A DNA stretch of 64,000 nt from Streptomyces sp. NBC_00440 (GTDB lineage Bacteria > Actinomycetota > Actinomycetes > Streptomycetales > Streptomycetaceae): NCBI RefSeq assembly GCF_036014215.1, contig NZ_CP107921.1, forward strand, positions 8,338,969 through 8,402,968, given 5' to 3'. The notes under the pieces are model-generated. The model had not been told where the DNA came from, made no database searches, and was given only the letters and a program-made list of their open reading frames with translations. Below are positions 45,418-53,596 of the stretch, piece by piece. The stretch's first letter is position 1, and the number at the start of each line of letters is the position of its first letter. The position numbers and the translations under genes are program-made.

Positions 45418-45437
45418 TCAGGCAAGTACGGCATGTT
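45418..45437 (+). repeat. Operator-like repeat, copy B
   Basis: TCAGGCAAGTACGGCATGTT, 59 bases after copy A and on the same strand, upstream of the coiled-coil protein gene at 45597. Confidence 0.55.
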
Positions 45438-45596
45438 CGTGATGTACGTGCCGACCCTCAATCTTGGTTCGACCGAACCGAAGTCGTGTGCCGCTCGTTC
45501 TGCTGGCAGCGGGACAAGCGCCTCGACCTCGCAGTGGCTGCTGCCGTGCCCCGCCCCCCCCGCAGACACAGACGCCCGATCGACGATGGAGACCTC

Positions 45597-45791
45597 ATGG
45601 CGGATTTCCAGGATGACCCCGTACGTGAGGCGCGCGCCCGGTACGAAGAAGCCGACGAACAGTTCAGGCACGCCCAACAGGAACACCGCCGGGCCCAGGA
45701 GGCTCTCGGCGCAGCGGAAAGCGAACACGTACGGACCGTAGAGGCCCTGTTCTCGTATAGCTGCTGCCAGGTGGCGAGTAGCTCTCTGTAA
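45597..45791 (+). CDS. Small coiled-coil protein
   Basis: 64 residues from ATG at 45597 (GGAG upstream). The sequence DPVREARARYEEADEQFRHA and QQEHRRAQEALGAAESEHVR is a charged heptad-rich helix. The last residues (FSYSCCQVASSSL) look unrelated. The 14-base string GGCCCTGTTCTCGT occurs at this end (about 45745) and again near 45921, where it is followed directly by TGA, so the original gene end may have been displaced by an insertion. The 362 bases after it hold no other gene. Function unknown. Confidence 0.45.
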   Translation: MADFQDDPVREARARYEEADEQFRHAQQEHRRAQEALGAAESEHVRTVEALFSYSCCQVASSSL

Positions 45792-46153
45792 TCACCCCTG
45801 ACCTGCGGCGACACTATGGAGCCAGTCGCCCGATCGTTAGGCCAGGGAGGCACTTTGGGGCCCTTCAGCGCGCTGACCTGCGACTTCCTCGAGTTCGGGA
45901 TTCGTGAACTCACGTACCGGGCCCTGTTCTCGTGAAGGTGCCGCCCGGGGCATGATGAGTTCGCGCGAACTGAAGGGGCTTTGGGACGAACTCATTGGTC
46001 TTCAGCCTTGTCCGGCGGCTCTGGCCCTTGGGTTCACGGGAACCGACGGCCGGTCTTGCTCTGCGGTGTGTCCGGGATCTCCCGGCAGCGGGATGCCTCG
46101 GCACAGCGGATGCGGGCGACGATCAGCTCGCTCATCGGGGAGAATCGGCCGCC

Positions 46154-46828
46154 ATGTGGAAGAACAGAGCCATGATGCTCACCCTGCTGATGTCAAATGT
46201 CGTGCTGCTGACGCTCCTGGTCGCTACCTACATGACGTCCGAGGGTGATGTTGCGATAGGCAAGGCCGCCCCCCGAGACGCGACTGTCAACCTTCCTGAA
46301 CTCAAGGATGGGGCAATCCTGGCCGCGAATCAGTGGCCGGACGCGTGCTCGTTCGTGGACCAGGAGGAGATCAAGGCGATCCTCCCTGGCGCCAAGGACA
46401 TCAAACAGGAGAGCCGTCCGATCAACGCCTTGTCGATCAAGGAATTTGCTGCGGACTCCTCGTGGAAGGAGAGTGACAGGTCCGAGTCCGGCCAGTGCCT
46501 CTACAGCATGCGCCTTCCGGGCGAGACCTACGCCGCTACCCTGTTCTGGTTCCGGATCGAGGCCGTGGCCGACCCCAAGTTGATTGTCAGCTACGTCGAT
46601 CGTGCCGCGCTGGGAATCAATACCAACCAGGGTGCGGGGGGTGCGGATCGCTGTGCCATCACCGGGCTCCAAGAGGGCAGTTGGAACTGTCGCAAAGGCC
46701 CGCTGCTGTTCACCGTAGGCGGGCAGACCACCGTGACTTTCAAGGGCACGCCGGCCCCAGCACCTTTCGTCTGGCGGGACGATGTGCTCCCTGAGTTCGT
46801 CCGGACCATCGCCGCGAAGATCAAATAG
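46154..46828 (+). CDS. Membrane-anchored extracytoplasmic protein, unknown function
   Basis: 224 residues from ATG at 46154 with GGGGAGA upstream. One N-terminal membrane segment (MMLTLLMSNVVLLTLLVATY) is followed by an exported domain with four Cys (DACSFVD, GQCLYSM, DRCAITG, WNCRKG) likely forming two disulphides. The pattern loosely resembles DUF3558-type lipoproteins, but there is no lipobox. It stands alone in decayed accessory DNA; the 278 bases after it hold no convincing gene. Confidence 0.65.
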   Translation: MWKNRAMMLTLLMSNVVLLTLLVATYMTSEGDVAIGKAAPRDATVNLPELKDGAILAANQWPDACSFVDQEEIKAILPGAKDIKQESRPINALSIKEFAADSSWKESDRSESGQCLYSMRLPGETYAATLFWFRIEAVADPKLIVSYVDRAALGINTNQGAGGADRCAITGLQEGSWNCRKGPLLFTVGGQTTVTFKGTPAPAPFVWRDDVLPEFVRTIAAKIK

Positions 46829-47106
46829 CTTCCCCAGGAGCGGCAGAAACTACGTTCATCTGCGCGGGCCCGGAGTCGCCGAGCACAAGACCAGTCACCT
46901 CTGTGCGGCGATTGGTCGGCCCACGGACGAGGTCGACGGCTGCCGGTCCCGCCCGGCCATCGCCCCGCGCAGGAAGCGTCATCGCCGCCGGGCCGGGTCG
47001 CGGGCGGCCTGCCGGCGCCTGATGCTTGCGAGGGCCTCTTGCGACTGCCAGTGCCGCCGGCCCGAGCCTCCTCGCCTTCGCTCAGACCGCAGGCCGGTCG
47101 GGCGAC

Positions 47107-47247
47107 ATGAGAAAGCTTCAAGAATCCAGAAGTTCCGTCACCGGACGGAAGAGCGCCCAACGGAGGAAGAAGCCCCTGGCCACAGGGGCAAGCTCTCAGC
47201 AGACCTCAGAGGAACGTGCGGGATGTCGCACAAGAAGCGGTGAATGA
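47107..47247 (+). CDS. Possible small basic protein
   Basis: 46 residues (MRKLQESRSSVTGRKSAQRR, KKPLATGASSQQTSEERAGC, RTRSGE). Its stop overlaps the GTG of the next frame by eight bases, which suggests coupling. Strongly basic and lacking structure signals; low certainty. Confidence 0.3.
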   Translation: MRKLQESRSSVTGRKSAQRRKKPLATGASSQQTSEERAGCRTRSGE

Positions 47248-47500
47248 GACCAAGGCCGCGATCGCCGTCCTCCAAGCACAGAAGGCACAGGCCGAAGACG
47301 CCACTGACAGCGCTGCTCGACACGTGGCAGTCATCGGACGCATTCGCTTGGCGCTGCCCGCGCTGCACAAACTGTGGGAGCGGTATCCCGATCTGCCGCC
47401 GGCGGAGAAGTTCGCCTCAGCCGGCATGACCCTGACCGATGTCGGTCTGCTTGACGGCGACCTGGAGATTCTGGCCTCCGTCCCCCGCAGTACGACATGA
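47240..47500 (+). CDS. Possible small helical protein
   Basis: 86 residues from GTG at 47240: NETKAAIAVLQAQKAQAEDA, LALPALHKLWERYPDLPPAE and LTDVGLLDGDLEIL. The composition is protein-like with an N-terminal coiled coil. Weak ribosome site; could be part of a larger decayed gene. Confidence 0.4.
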   Translation: MNETKAAIAVLQAQKAQAEDATDSAARHVAVIGRIRLALPALHKLWERYPDLPPAEKFASAGMTLTDVGLLDGDLEILASVPRSTT

Positions 47501-47660
47501 GCTCGCGTTCATCTATCGACCGTTGAGGAGCGGCAGGTCCCTGCCGTCGCCTCGGTGGACCGCCTCACCGCAGAGGCTGGCCGGGCCGTCCTCGCGGAGA
47601 ACTACGCGGCCTACGTCGCCGAGTACGGCGAGGACGCGTAGGGGTACTGCTCGCCGAACA

Positions 47661-47702
47661 GGCGTCCAGGAAGTGGTTCAGTCGAACCACTTCCTGGACG
47701 CT
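47661..47702. terminator. Very strong stem-loop
   Basis: GCGTCCAGGAAGTGGTTC pairs perfectly over 18 bases with GAACCACTTCCTGGACGC around an AGTC loop. Probably a terminator, or a relic of a plasmid or phage control site; copy C of the repeated motif overlaps its right edge. Confidence 0.75.
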
Positions 47703-47721
47703 ACCTGCCTAACTTGCCTGA
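47702..47721 (-). repeat. Operator-like repeat, copy C
   Basis: On the minus strand TCAGGCAAGTTAGGCAGGTA, matching copies A and B at 45.36 and 45.42 kb. Confidence 0.55.
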
Positions 47722-47926
47722 CGGTGAGTCGTGCCACCTGACCTGCGTGAAGTGCCTGCGAACCCTAGATAACCACGGGGGGGGGTGTGTACGCGGTTCC
47801 CCTGTCCGCCCGCATCTGGTGGCACCCCTTCTGGAACACCCAAACACCCAACCGCCCGCCAGGCAGGCAGACCGGACCGAGCTGCGCCCGTCAGGCCCGC
47901 GGTGACCGTCGCGCAGCGAGGGCGGC

Positions 47927-48130
47927 ATGAGTGCCGGCGCCCCGACCGATCGGCAGGTCCAGATTCTGCGGGGTGATCAGAAACTGGATCGCGGATCACG
48001 GCGAAGGGCCCTCGATCCGCCAGATCGGAGAACGGGTCGGCCTGTCCAGCAGCAGCTCGGTCGCCTGGAGGACCGTGACCTGATCAGCCGCACCGGGCGC
48101 CGTTGGCGCTCCTGTCAGCTCGGCACCTGA
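47927..48130 (+). pseudogene. LexA-type winged-helix DNA-binding protein, frameshifted
   Basis: The ATG frame starts TDRQVQILR and ends LGRLEDRDLISRTGRRWRSC. The middle lies in another frame: VIRNWIADHGEGPSIRQIGE then RVGLSSSSSVA. Joined, this is the N-terminal DNA-binding domain of LexA (about 65 to 70 residues, no protease domain), a type common on actinobacterial plasmids and prophages. Frame changes fall near the GGGG at 47970-47973 and at about 48050-48065. Confidence 0.7.
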
Positions 48131-48150
48131 CGGGCGCCCTCCCACCCTGG

Positions 48151-50070
48151 TTACGGGGTGTCGTACACCTGCAGCATCGGGATCTCGCGGATTGTGTGCT
48201 GGGCACTCGGTGGCCGCAGCGTCTGGGTGCTGATGATCTGTGTGCCGCTGGCGTGGGCGGCTTCGGCCAGCTCTGTGAGCGCCTGGTGCACCACGCTAGC
48301 GGCGATGCCTTGTTGGTAGGGGTTGTCGAGTAGGAGCAGGCCGGGGAAGGCACATTCCTCGTCAAGGTCCGCTTCGAGGAAGAGGGTGGCGTAGCTGTAG
48401 GCCAGGAAGAAGAGAACCTTTGCCTCTGCGCCCAGCCCTTGATCCCATGGCTTTGAGCCGACATAGAAGGTGAGGTCGGTGTCCCTGATGGAGACTTGTC
48501 CGGCCACCCATAGCGTGTCCCTGTAGCGGGCGAGAAAGCCGTTCATGCGATCGGCGAAGATGGAGCAGCGATCCATGGGACTCAGCCCGGACGCCGTTGA
48601 GTTTGCCTGTTCCTTCTCGATCCGTTCAACCAGCTGCTGCGCGGAAAGCACGCTGCGATGCGCATCGGTACGCCGTTGGAAGATCTCTTCCATCGCGGGG
48701 AAGGCCGTCAGCTTGTGTTCCAGCTGCGCGATCTGCGCGGCGAGACCTTCCAGCGTGGCCATGAAGGGGGCGAGTTCCGCCGCGCGACGCTGGTTGAGTT
48801 CTTGGGCTAGTTGAGCTTGCTGCACGTGCAAGTGCTGCTGATGGGTTCGCGCGGAATCCAGGTCGTCCTGGGAGCGCGCGATGACGTCATCTAGATCGGC
48901 CAGCTCTGACTTCAGGGACCTGATCTCCACCTGTGCTCTGCGTTGACGCTTGTCGTCGTCCACGGGCTGGAAGCAGAGGTAGCAGGCATCCTCGTCGTGG
49001 TCGCGGTGCGGGTCGACGTTCTGCTCGCACGCTGGGCACAGCCGGACCGGGAGAGTGTCGAACACCTCGATGGAGGTCGCCAGGCGCTCCATGCGGCTTA
49101 CCTCCGCGGTGACCGTTCGAGCTGAGCGCTGGTGCTCTTCAAGGAGATGCCCAAGATTGGCCATCTCCTCGGTTGCTTGACGGAGGCGGGTGGTGACGTT
49201 GCTGTACGTGTCCGTCAGAGAGGGGTCGTACCCGGCAGGGGAGCCGGCCACAGGGGTCCCGGCGGTGAGGCCCTGAATCTCGTCCGTCAGGAGTCGGCGG
49301 CGCTCGTACACGGCATCGAGTTCGCGGCGGAGTTCTCTCCGGGCGCCGGCAACCTCTTCGGTGGAGCGGACGAGGGGGAGGCCCAGGTTCTGGGATATCG
49401 CTGTGACGGCCTGGAGCGTGCTTTCGCGGACCTCTCGGTCGACGGCCTCGGCTTCGTTCAGGCGCCGCTTTGCCCGGGCGAGATCGAAGTCCCTGTTCGC
49501 TTGAGCAGTCCGTGACCGGGCGAAGCCCAAGAGCTGACTAACGACGGCTCGCCGCATGAACTCCTGCTCCTTGTCGGCGAAGCTGGTCCAGGAGTCCTCG
49601 TTCCGATAGAAGTGCCGCAGGGGGTTGCGGAAAGACAGAGGGGTCTGCTCGGTGGCTGAGGTCGGGTGGAGGCCCTTGGGGATGAGCAGGTTGGGCCAGC
49701 CCAGTTCGTTCAGGATCCAGTCTGAGAAGTCGGCGGCTGCGATCTCGCCGCCGTTGATGCCGATCTTGCCCATTCGCCCATGAGTGAAGTACCTCGTGAG
49801 TTTGTACGGCCGACCATCGACCCGACGATCCGTACTGACCTCGACGTGCTCACTCGCGACGGCGCCCTTGAGGGCATCGGCGGGGCTTCCCCGGTCGCCC
49901 AGGCAGTAATCGATCACTTTGAGGGTCGTGGTCTTCGAGCTGTTCCGGACACCGGTGAGGATGTTGAGTTTGCCCGACTCGAAGACGTACTCGTCCAGCT
50001 CGCCGCTGTGATGGACCAAGGAGACCTTCTCGATCCGCAGGCCGCGCTCGGATGTACGGGGCTCACTCAT
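48151..50070 (-). CDS. ABC-3C system SMC-like ATPase (DUF3732-type)
   Basis: A 639-residue ATPase of the ABC-three-component defence class. Walker A is GVRNSSKTT (residues 40-48). A long coiled coil follows, with two CxxC pairs at its tip (LCPACEQN and CYLCFQP, about residues 330-360), like a zinc hook. The C-terminal ATPase half has GLGAEAKVLFFLAYS as signature and LLLLDNPYQQG as Walker B, with Asn-Pro in place of the usual Glu-Pro. It likely senses a DNA or nucleoprotein trigger. ATG overlaps the stop of the middle-component gene. Confidence 0.85.
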   Translation of the reverse strand: MSEPRTSERGLRIEKVSLVHHSGELDEYVFESGKLNILTGVRNSSKTTTLKVIDYCLGDRGSPADALKGAVASEHVEVSTDRRVDGRPYKLTRYFTHGRMGKIGINGGEIAAADFSDWILNELGWPNLLIPKGLHPTSATEQTPLSFRNPLRHFYRNEDSWTSFADKEQEFMRRAVVSQLLGFARSRTAQANRDFDLARAKRRLNEAEAVDREVRESTLQAVTAISQNLGLPLVRSTEEVAGARRELRRELDAVYERRRLLTDEIQGLTAGTPVAGSPAGYDPSLTDTYSNVTTRLRQATEEMANLGHLLEEHQRSARTVTAEVSRMERLATSIEVFDTLPVRLCPACEQNVDPHRDHDEDACYLCFQPVDDDKRQRRAQVEIRSLKSELADLDDVIARSQDDLDSARTHQQHLHVQQAQLAQELNQRRAAELAPFMATLEGLAAQIAQLEHKLTAFPAMEEIFQRRTDAHRSVLSAQQLVERIEKEQANSTASGLSPMDRCSIFADRMNGFLARYRDTLWVAGQVSIRDTDLTFYVGSKPWDQGLGAEAKVLFFLAYSYATLFLEADLDEECAFPGLLLLDNPYQQGIAASVVHQALTELAEAAHASGTQIISTQTLRPPSAQHTIREIPMLQVYDTP

Positions 50071-50648
50071 GGTCGGATCTCCTGATGGAACGTCGCGTTG
50101 CCGACCTCGTCCGGGAACAGGTCGTAGATGAGTTCTTTCAGATCGGTGCCCGACATCGTCGCCAAGTTGCCCTGCATGGCTTCACAGCGGCCCACCAAGG
50201 GCTCGAATTCATCCATTGCCGCGAAGCGTGCTGCTGCGGCCTTGCCGGCCGCAGTGAGCTTCACGCGCTCGGGGGTGTAGGACACGGTGATGGAGACCAG
50301 ACCGCGCGCGGAGAGGAAGGAAAGGAACTGGCGGTACCGGTGGTCCCAAGGACCGTATCGGTAGCGCACCATCGGCGCCTCGATCTCGGCAGCGTCCGAG
50401 GCGACGTACCTGCCTTGCCGGTCATTCATCCCTGGCAAGGCGGCGTGGGCTCGCTCAAGGAACCCCGGGTAGCGCAGAAAGAAGTCCAGCTTCGCGAACT
50501 TCGTCCGCCCCGCGATGTACGGACCAGGGCTCTCTCCGCACAGGTGGATGAGGAGCAGCAGCCGGGAGGCGTGGAAGTCGACCGAGTCATCGGGATCCCA
50601 GGCCCTGTGAGCGGGCGGCACGGCCTGCCTGCCGATCTTATGAGGCAT
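50067..50648 (-). CDS. ABC-3C system middle component
   Basis: About 193 residues from ATG at 50648, which overlaps the nuclease gene end by 11 bases; its own stop overlaps the ATPase start by four. Sequence such as RLLLLIHLCGESPGPYIAGR, FAKLDFFLRYPGFLERAH and YRQFLSFLSARGLVSITVS suggests a winged-helix-like linker protein. In ABC-3C systems a small middle component couples the ATPase to the effector. It also contains a possible upstream start at 50684, which I consider less likely. Confidence 0.8.
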   Translation of the reverse strand: MPHKIGRQAVPPAHRAWDPDDSVDFHASRLLLLIHLCGESPGPYIAGRTKFAKLDFFLRYPGFLERAHAALPGMNDRQGRYVASDAAEIEAPMVRYRYGPWDHRYRQFLSFLSARGLVSITVSYTPERVKLTAAGKAAAARFAAMDEFEPLVGRCEAMQGNLATMSGTDLKELIYDLFPDEVGNATFHQEIRP

Positions 50649-51738
50649 CTTCGTACCTGTTCTGGCAGCGCGCAGTGATGTCACTCAGTACCGCCACGGC
50701 CTGGCTGAAGTCCACTTCTCCGGACTGCACCTCCGGGAGCTGGACGACCGCCTCCAGGATGGCCGCGTATGCCAGGGGACCAGTAGCGATGGAGCCGCCA
50801 CGCCTTCGAGCCGAGGTCAGCTGACAGATGGCGTAGACCTTGTCTGCGAAGGCAGCAAGGCGTTGACGGCCAAGCCCTACGGTGCTGCGCTGGGCCTGGC
50901 GGAAGGCGAGCATCGACTCATGCTGGCGCTCAGCCTCGGCCTCAAGTACGCCAGCAGGACGAAGCTTCTGTTGGAGGGTCATCAGGCGCTCGGTGGAGCC
51001 GTCACTGCGCAAGCCGGTGACCTTGCGGATACAGCCGTCCAGGATGGCTCGGAAGTCCTCAGCGGAGTGGCTTCGTGGGCGTAGCTCGGCTGCGCTTCGC
51101 GCGATGTACTGGGCCAGCCCGCTCAGCACCTCGTCGACCTCAGTCACCAAGGGCTCCTGCCCGAGGTAGTCCTTGATCAACGGGACCAAGCGCCGGTGAG
51201 CCTCGCTCTCGACGTGCTCCGTGGTGCGGGCTGTGATGAGGACATCCAGGCGATCGACGCACCATCCGACGTCCCGGCCGTCTCGCAAGCTCAGCCCCGC
51301 GAGCTTCCCGACCACCTTGGTGTGGGTCTCGCTGCTCACCGGCTCACGCTTGTCACCGCGCTCGCAGGCGAAGGGGTATAGGTCCGCGAAGGGTGTCTCG
51401 TTCACGATGAGGGTGAACCGCGTGCCCTCGGGTAGCGGTTTTCCCATGAACAGCTTGCCGAGGTAGCTCGACTCCGCTGTTCTGTTCGCTTCCTTCTTGG
51501 ACATGTCGGGACGGCAGACGTCGGCGATGCTGTGGCGCTTTCCCGGACCTTCTACCGTCTTCACCTGACGGTAGAAAGGCACGTCTCCGCGAAGGCAGAG
51601 GATGTCCTCCAAATCCTCCCAGGAGACTTCCGTCCAGTGGCCATCCAGCATGTCGAGACAGTCCAGAAGGGTGACCGCGTCCTGGTAGAGGAAGCCGCGC
51701 CGACTCCGGCGCCCCCCATCAGCAGGTGCAAGCGTCAC
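50638..51738 (-). CDS. ABC-3C effector: DUF4297/Cap4-type dsDNA nuclease
   Basis: A 366-residue protein beginning RRSRRGFLYQDAVTLLDCLD. The N-terminal domain matches the DUF4297/Cap4 nuclease pattern: Glu/Asp cluster in WTEVSWEDLEDI and the catalytic FYRQVKT (Gln-x-Lys of the PD-(D/E)xK fold). The rest is helical and probably contacts the partners. GTG start with AGGAG upstream; first gene of the operon. It is expected to cut DNA when the ATPase is triggered. Confidence 0.85.
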   Translation of the reverse strand: MTLAPADGGRRSRRGFLYQDAVTLLDCLDMLDGHWTEVSWEDLEDILCLRGDVPFYRQVKTVEGPGKRHSIADVCRPDMSKKEANRTAESSYLGKLFMGKPLPEGTRFTLIVNETPFADLYPFACERGDKREPVSSETHTKVVGKLAGLSLRDGRDVGWCVDRLDVLITARTTEHVESEAHRRLVPLIKDYLGQEPLVTEVDEVLSGLAQYIARSAAELRPRSHSAEDFRAILDGCIRKVTGLRSDGSTERLMTLQQKLRPAGVLEAEAERQHESMLAFRQAQRSTVGLGRQRLAAFADKVYAICQLTSARRRGGSIATGPLAYAAILEAVVQLPEVQSGEVDFSQAVAVLSDITARCQNRYEDAS

Positions 51739-52053
51739 CGGCGCTCCTGCTGCGTCGCCGACCGGCCATAACCGCAGAAGCGATGCAAGTTCCTATTCGC
51801 ACGGTGCCCCCCACTACGTATGGAGAGTGCAGTAGATCACCCAGCGAATACGGATCGCAACGATCCGTTCGGGTAGATCCGTACGGTGCGAAGTGCCCAG
51901 CGCGGCGCACCATCACACATATCCGACAACTGCGCTTGGTCTCGCAGGCCGCCAAGGCTGCGCCGTGCCCGGAGCCACGAGACTCTTGGGTCACGACGTT
52001 CCGGAGCCTCCACTTCGCTGATCTCCCAACTCAACGACGGGCGACGTGGCGTG
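51739..52053. promoter_or_regulatory. Promoter region of the ABC-3C operon
   Basis: No gene. Contains CGGATCG-CAA-CGATCCG (51851-51867), a perfect seven-base inverted repeat, with GATCCG-like half sites repeated shortly after (TAGATCCGTACGG). It may be an operator. Lower GC than its surroundings. Confidence 0.45.
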
Positions 52054-52395
52054 TCACGCCCAGTCCACGCCCAGCGCCGTGAGGGCGGAGAGCTGATCGG
52101 CGGTGAGCTTGTCGCGCCTCGATTTGGTGTTCGATACCCATACGCCCAGCTTCACGGTCACCGGCACCGTCTCGCCGTCCACCGTGATCGGCTCACCGTG
52201 CCGCCGCGGCACTGGCCGGTCCGCGCCTTCCCGCTCCACCCACTGCGTCAGGGCAGCCAGGCCTCGTTGGAGCGCCTGCTCCGCTTTGCCCGGGCCCCCT
52301 TCGCCGCACCGACCGCCGTCGGGGCGGGAGACGGGGCCACAGGGGCGTTGATGCCCAGCGCGGACAGCCGCTCTCGCTGCTGTGACGGAGTAGTG
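52054..52395 (-). pseudogene. Duplicate of helicase C-terminal region, frameshifted
   Basis: From 52395 the frame reads QQRERLSALGINAPVAPSPA and then, after one extra base in the C-run at 52295-52299, GPGKAEQALQRGLAALTQWV, GVWVSNTKSRRDKLTADQLS and ALGVDWA. This is a close copy of the last 110 residues of the helicase at 60197 (AQQAFQRGLAALTQWVEREG, GVWVSNTRARRDKLTPEQLD). No start codon or helicase core is present. It marks the far end of the transposition module. Confidence 0.85.
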
Positions 52396-52640
52396 ATCTT
52401 CAGGGGGTTGGGCTGTTCTGGTCTGGTGTTCCGTCTTTTGGGGTGGGATTCGGGACGGCTGAAGCGGTTGGGTTCGGGCGTGATGGGCCGGGGCTGGTGA
52501 GTGTGTTCGGTTTGGTTGTTCGGGCTCTTGGCCTGTGGTCCGGTAGTTGTGTGGGATTGATCTTGGTTTTCTTGTAGGTGTGGTGGCACGCCCGTAGGTG
52601 GCCGTACCAATGCGCCGGGGTGGATGGGGACTTGTGCTGG
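52396..52640. other. Non-coding, T-biased spacer after the transposition genes
   Basis: No convincing ORF. The plus strand is unusually rich in GGTT and TTCGG; GTTCGGGC occurs at 52472-52479 and 52518-52525 in similar surroundings (GGTTNNGTTCGGG). Such repeats could be transposase binding sites near an element end, but the match is weak. Confidence 0.35.
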
Positions 52641-53596
52641 TCAGTGGCGTGTGTGGGTGAGGAAGGCCCGGAGGGGATCGTTCGCGTTGCTGGCCAGGCG
52701 GGGCAGTCCGAGTCGGTGGGCGATGAGGTTGAGGGCCTTGCCGGTGTCGCGGTGTGGCCGGTTCGGGAGGGCGGCGAGTGCGCGGGCGAGGGTGACGGTT
52801 TCCGGGTAGGTCACCAGGTCGCGGGTCAGCAGGGCGGGGGAGGCGTTGCCTGTGGTGGTCAGGTGGGGGTTGGCCTTGCAGAGCCGGGTCAGGCGGGTGT
52901 GCCAGCGGTGGGTGAGGTGTTGCTGGTGGTCGTACCAGCGGGTGGTGATGGCGCGTGCTGCGGTCCAGGCGGTGGCAGCTCGGGGGTGTCGTAGCAGGCG
53001 CTGGTGGGGGCGCGATGTGCGGCGGCGAGTTCGGGCACGCCCTGGATACGGACGCTGGTGGCGAGTCGTGGGTCGGGGGCGGCTTGGTGGTGGCGTGGGC
53101 ACACCAGCCGGTGCGGCGGCCGATGAACCCAGGCGGTGTCGGTGGTGCCGTGGCTGCGGTGGCGGGTGCACAGGGCGCAGGCGCGGACGGGCTGCTGCTC
53201 GGCATCGAGCCGCTTCCAGCGCGCGGCGGCAGCGATGTGGTGGGCGTCGTCGGTGGGTACGAGGCGGGGCAGGGCGCGCGTCAGGTGGGGGAGTGGCGTG
53301 CGGGTCAGGACGGCGAGGTGCTGGGTCGCGGTGTGGTTGAGGTGGAGTTCGGCTGCGGGTGGCGTGCCGTGGCGATGGAGGGTGATGTTGGCGCCGTCGA
53401 GGAGCTGGGGCAAGGTCAGCTGGTAGGTGTCGGCGAGGCGTTGGGTGTAGGAGGCGGTTGCTTCGCCGGGCAGTGGCCGTACACGGGAGACGCCCGGTGC
53501 GGCTGACGGGATCCGCAGCCATGTCCCTGCGGCGACGATGCGCTGTGCAGCAGCGGCCCCTGCCGCGGCGCGGGTTGTGACGTCTGTCCGGCTCAC
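52641..53596 (-). pseudogene. tniQ: TniQ-family transposition adaptor, broken by homopolymer frameshift
   Basis: TniQ proteins choose the insertion target by linking TnsC to a target-recognition partner. The N-terminal part (GTG at 53596) reads PLPGEATASYTQRLADTYQL and has a zinc motif C-x2-C...C-x2-H (CALCTRH, LVCPRHH). The frame breaks at the G-run 52982-52986 and resumes as RAATAWTAARAITTRWYDHQ to the stop at 52641. One added base would restore about 318 residues. Start overlaps the tnsC stop (GTGA). It could be a real mutation or a sequencing error. Confidence 0.8.

Larger units (their letters stand above)
47501..47926 (+). other. Intergenic region with gene fragments and regulatory structures
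   Basis: Holds the C-terminal-like fragment RLTAEAGRAVLAENYAAYVA (ends at a TAG near 47640), a very strong hairpin (47661-47702), the third copy of the repeated motif, a possible TTG-started fragment with a C-x3-C-x2-C pattern (CHLTCVKCL, from 47714), and a run of nine G at about 47777-47785. No intact gene. Confidence 0.4.

Noticed and set aside
44445..48130. A functional plasmid or integrative-element replication and transfer region
   Set aside because: Only small or frameshifted genes were found; no Rep, Tra or intact integrase.
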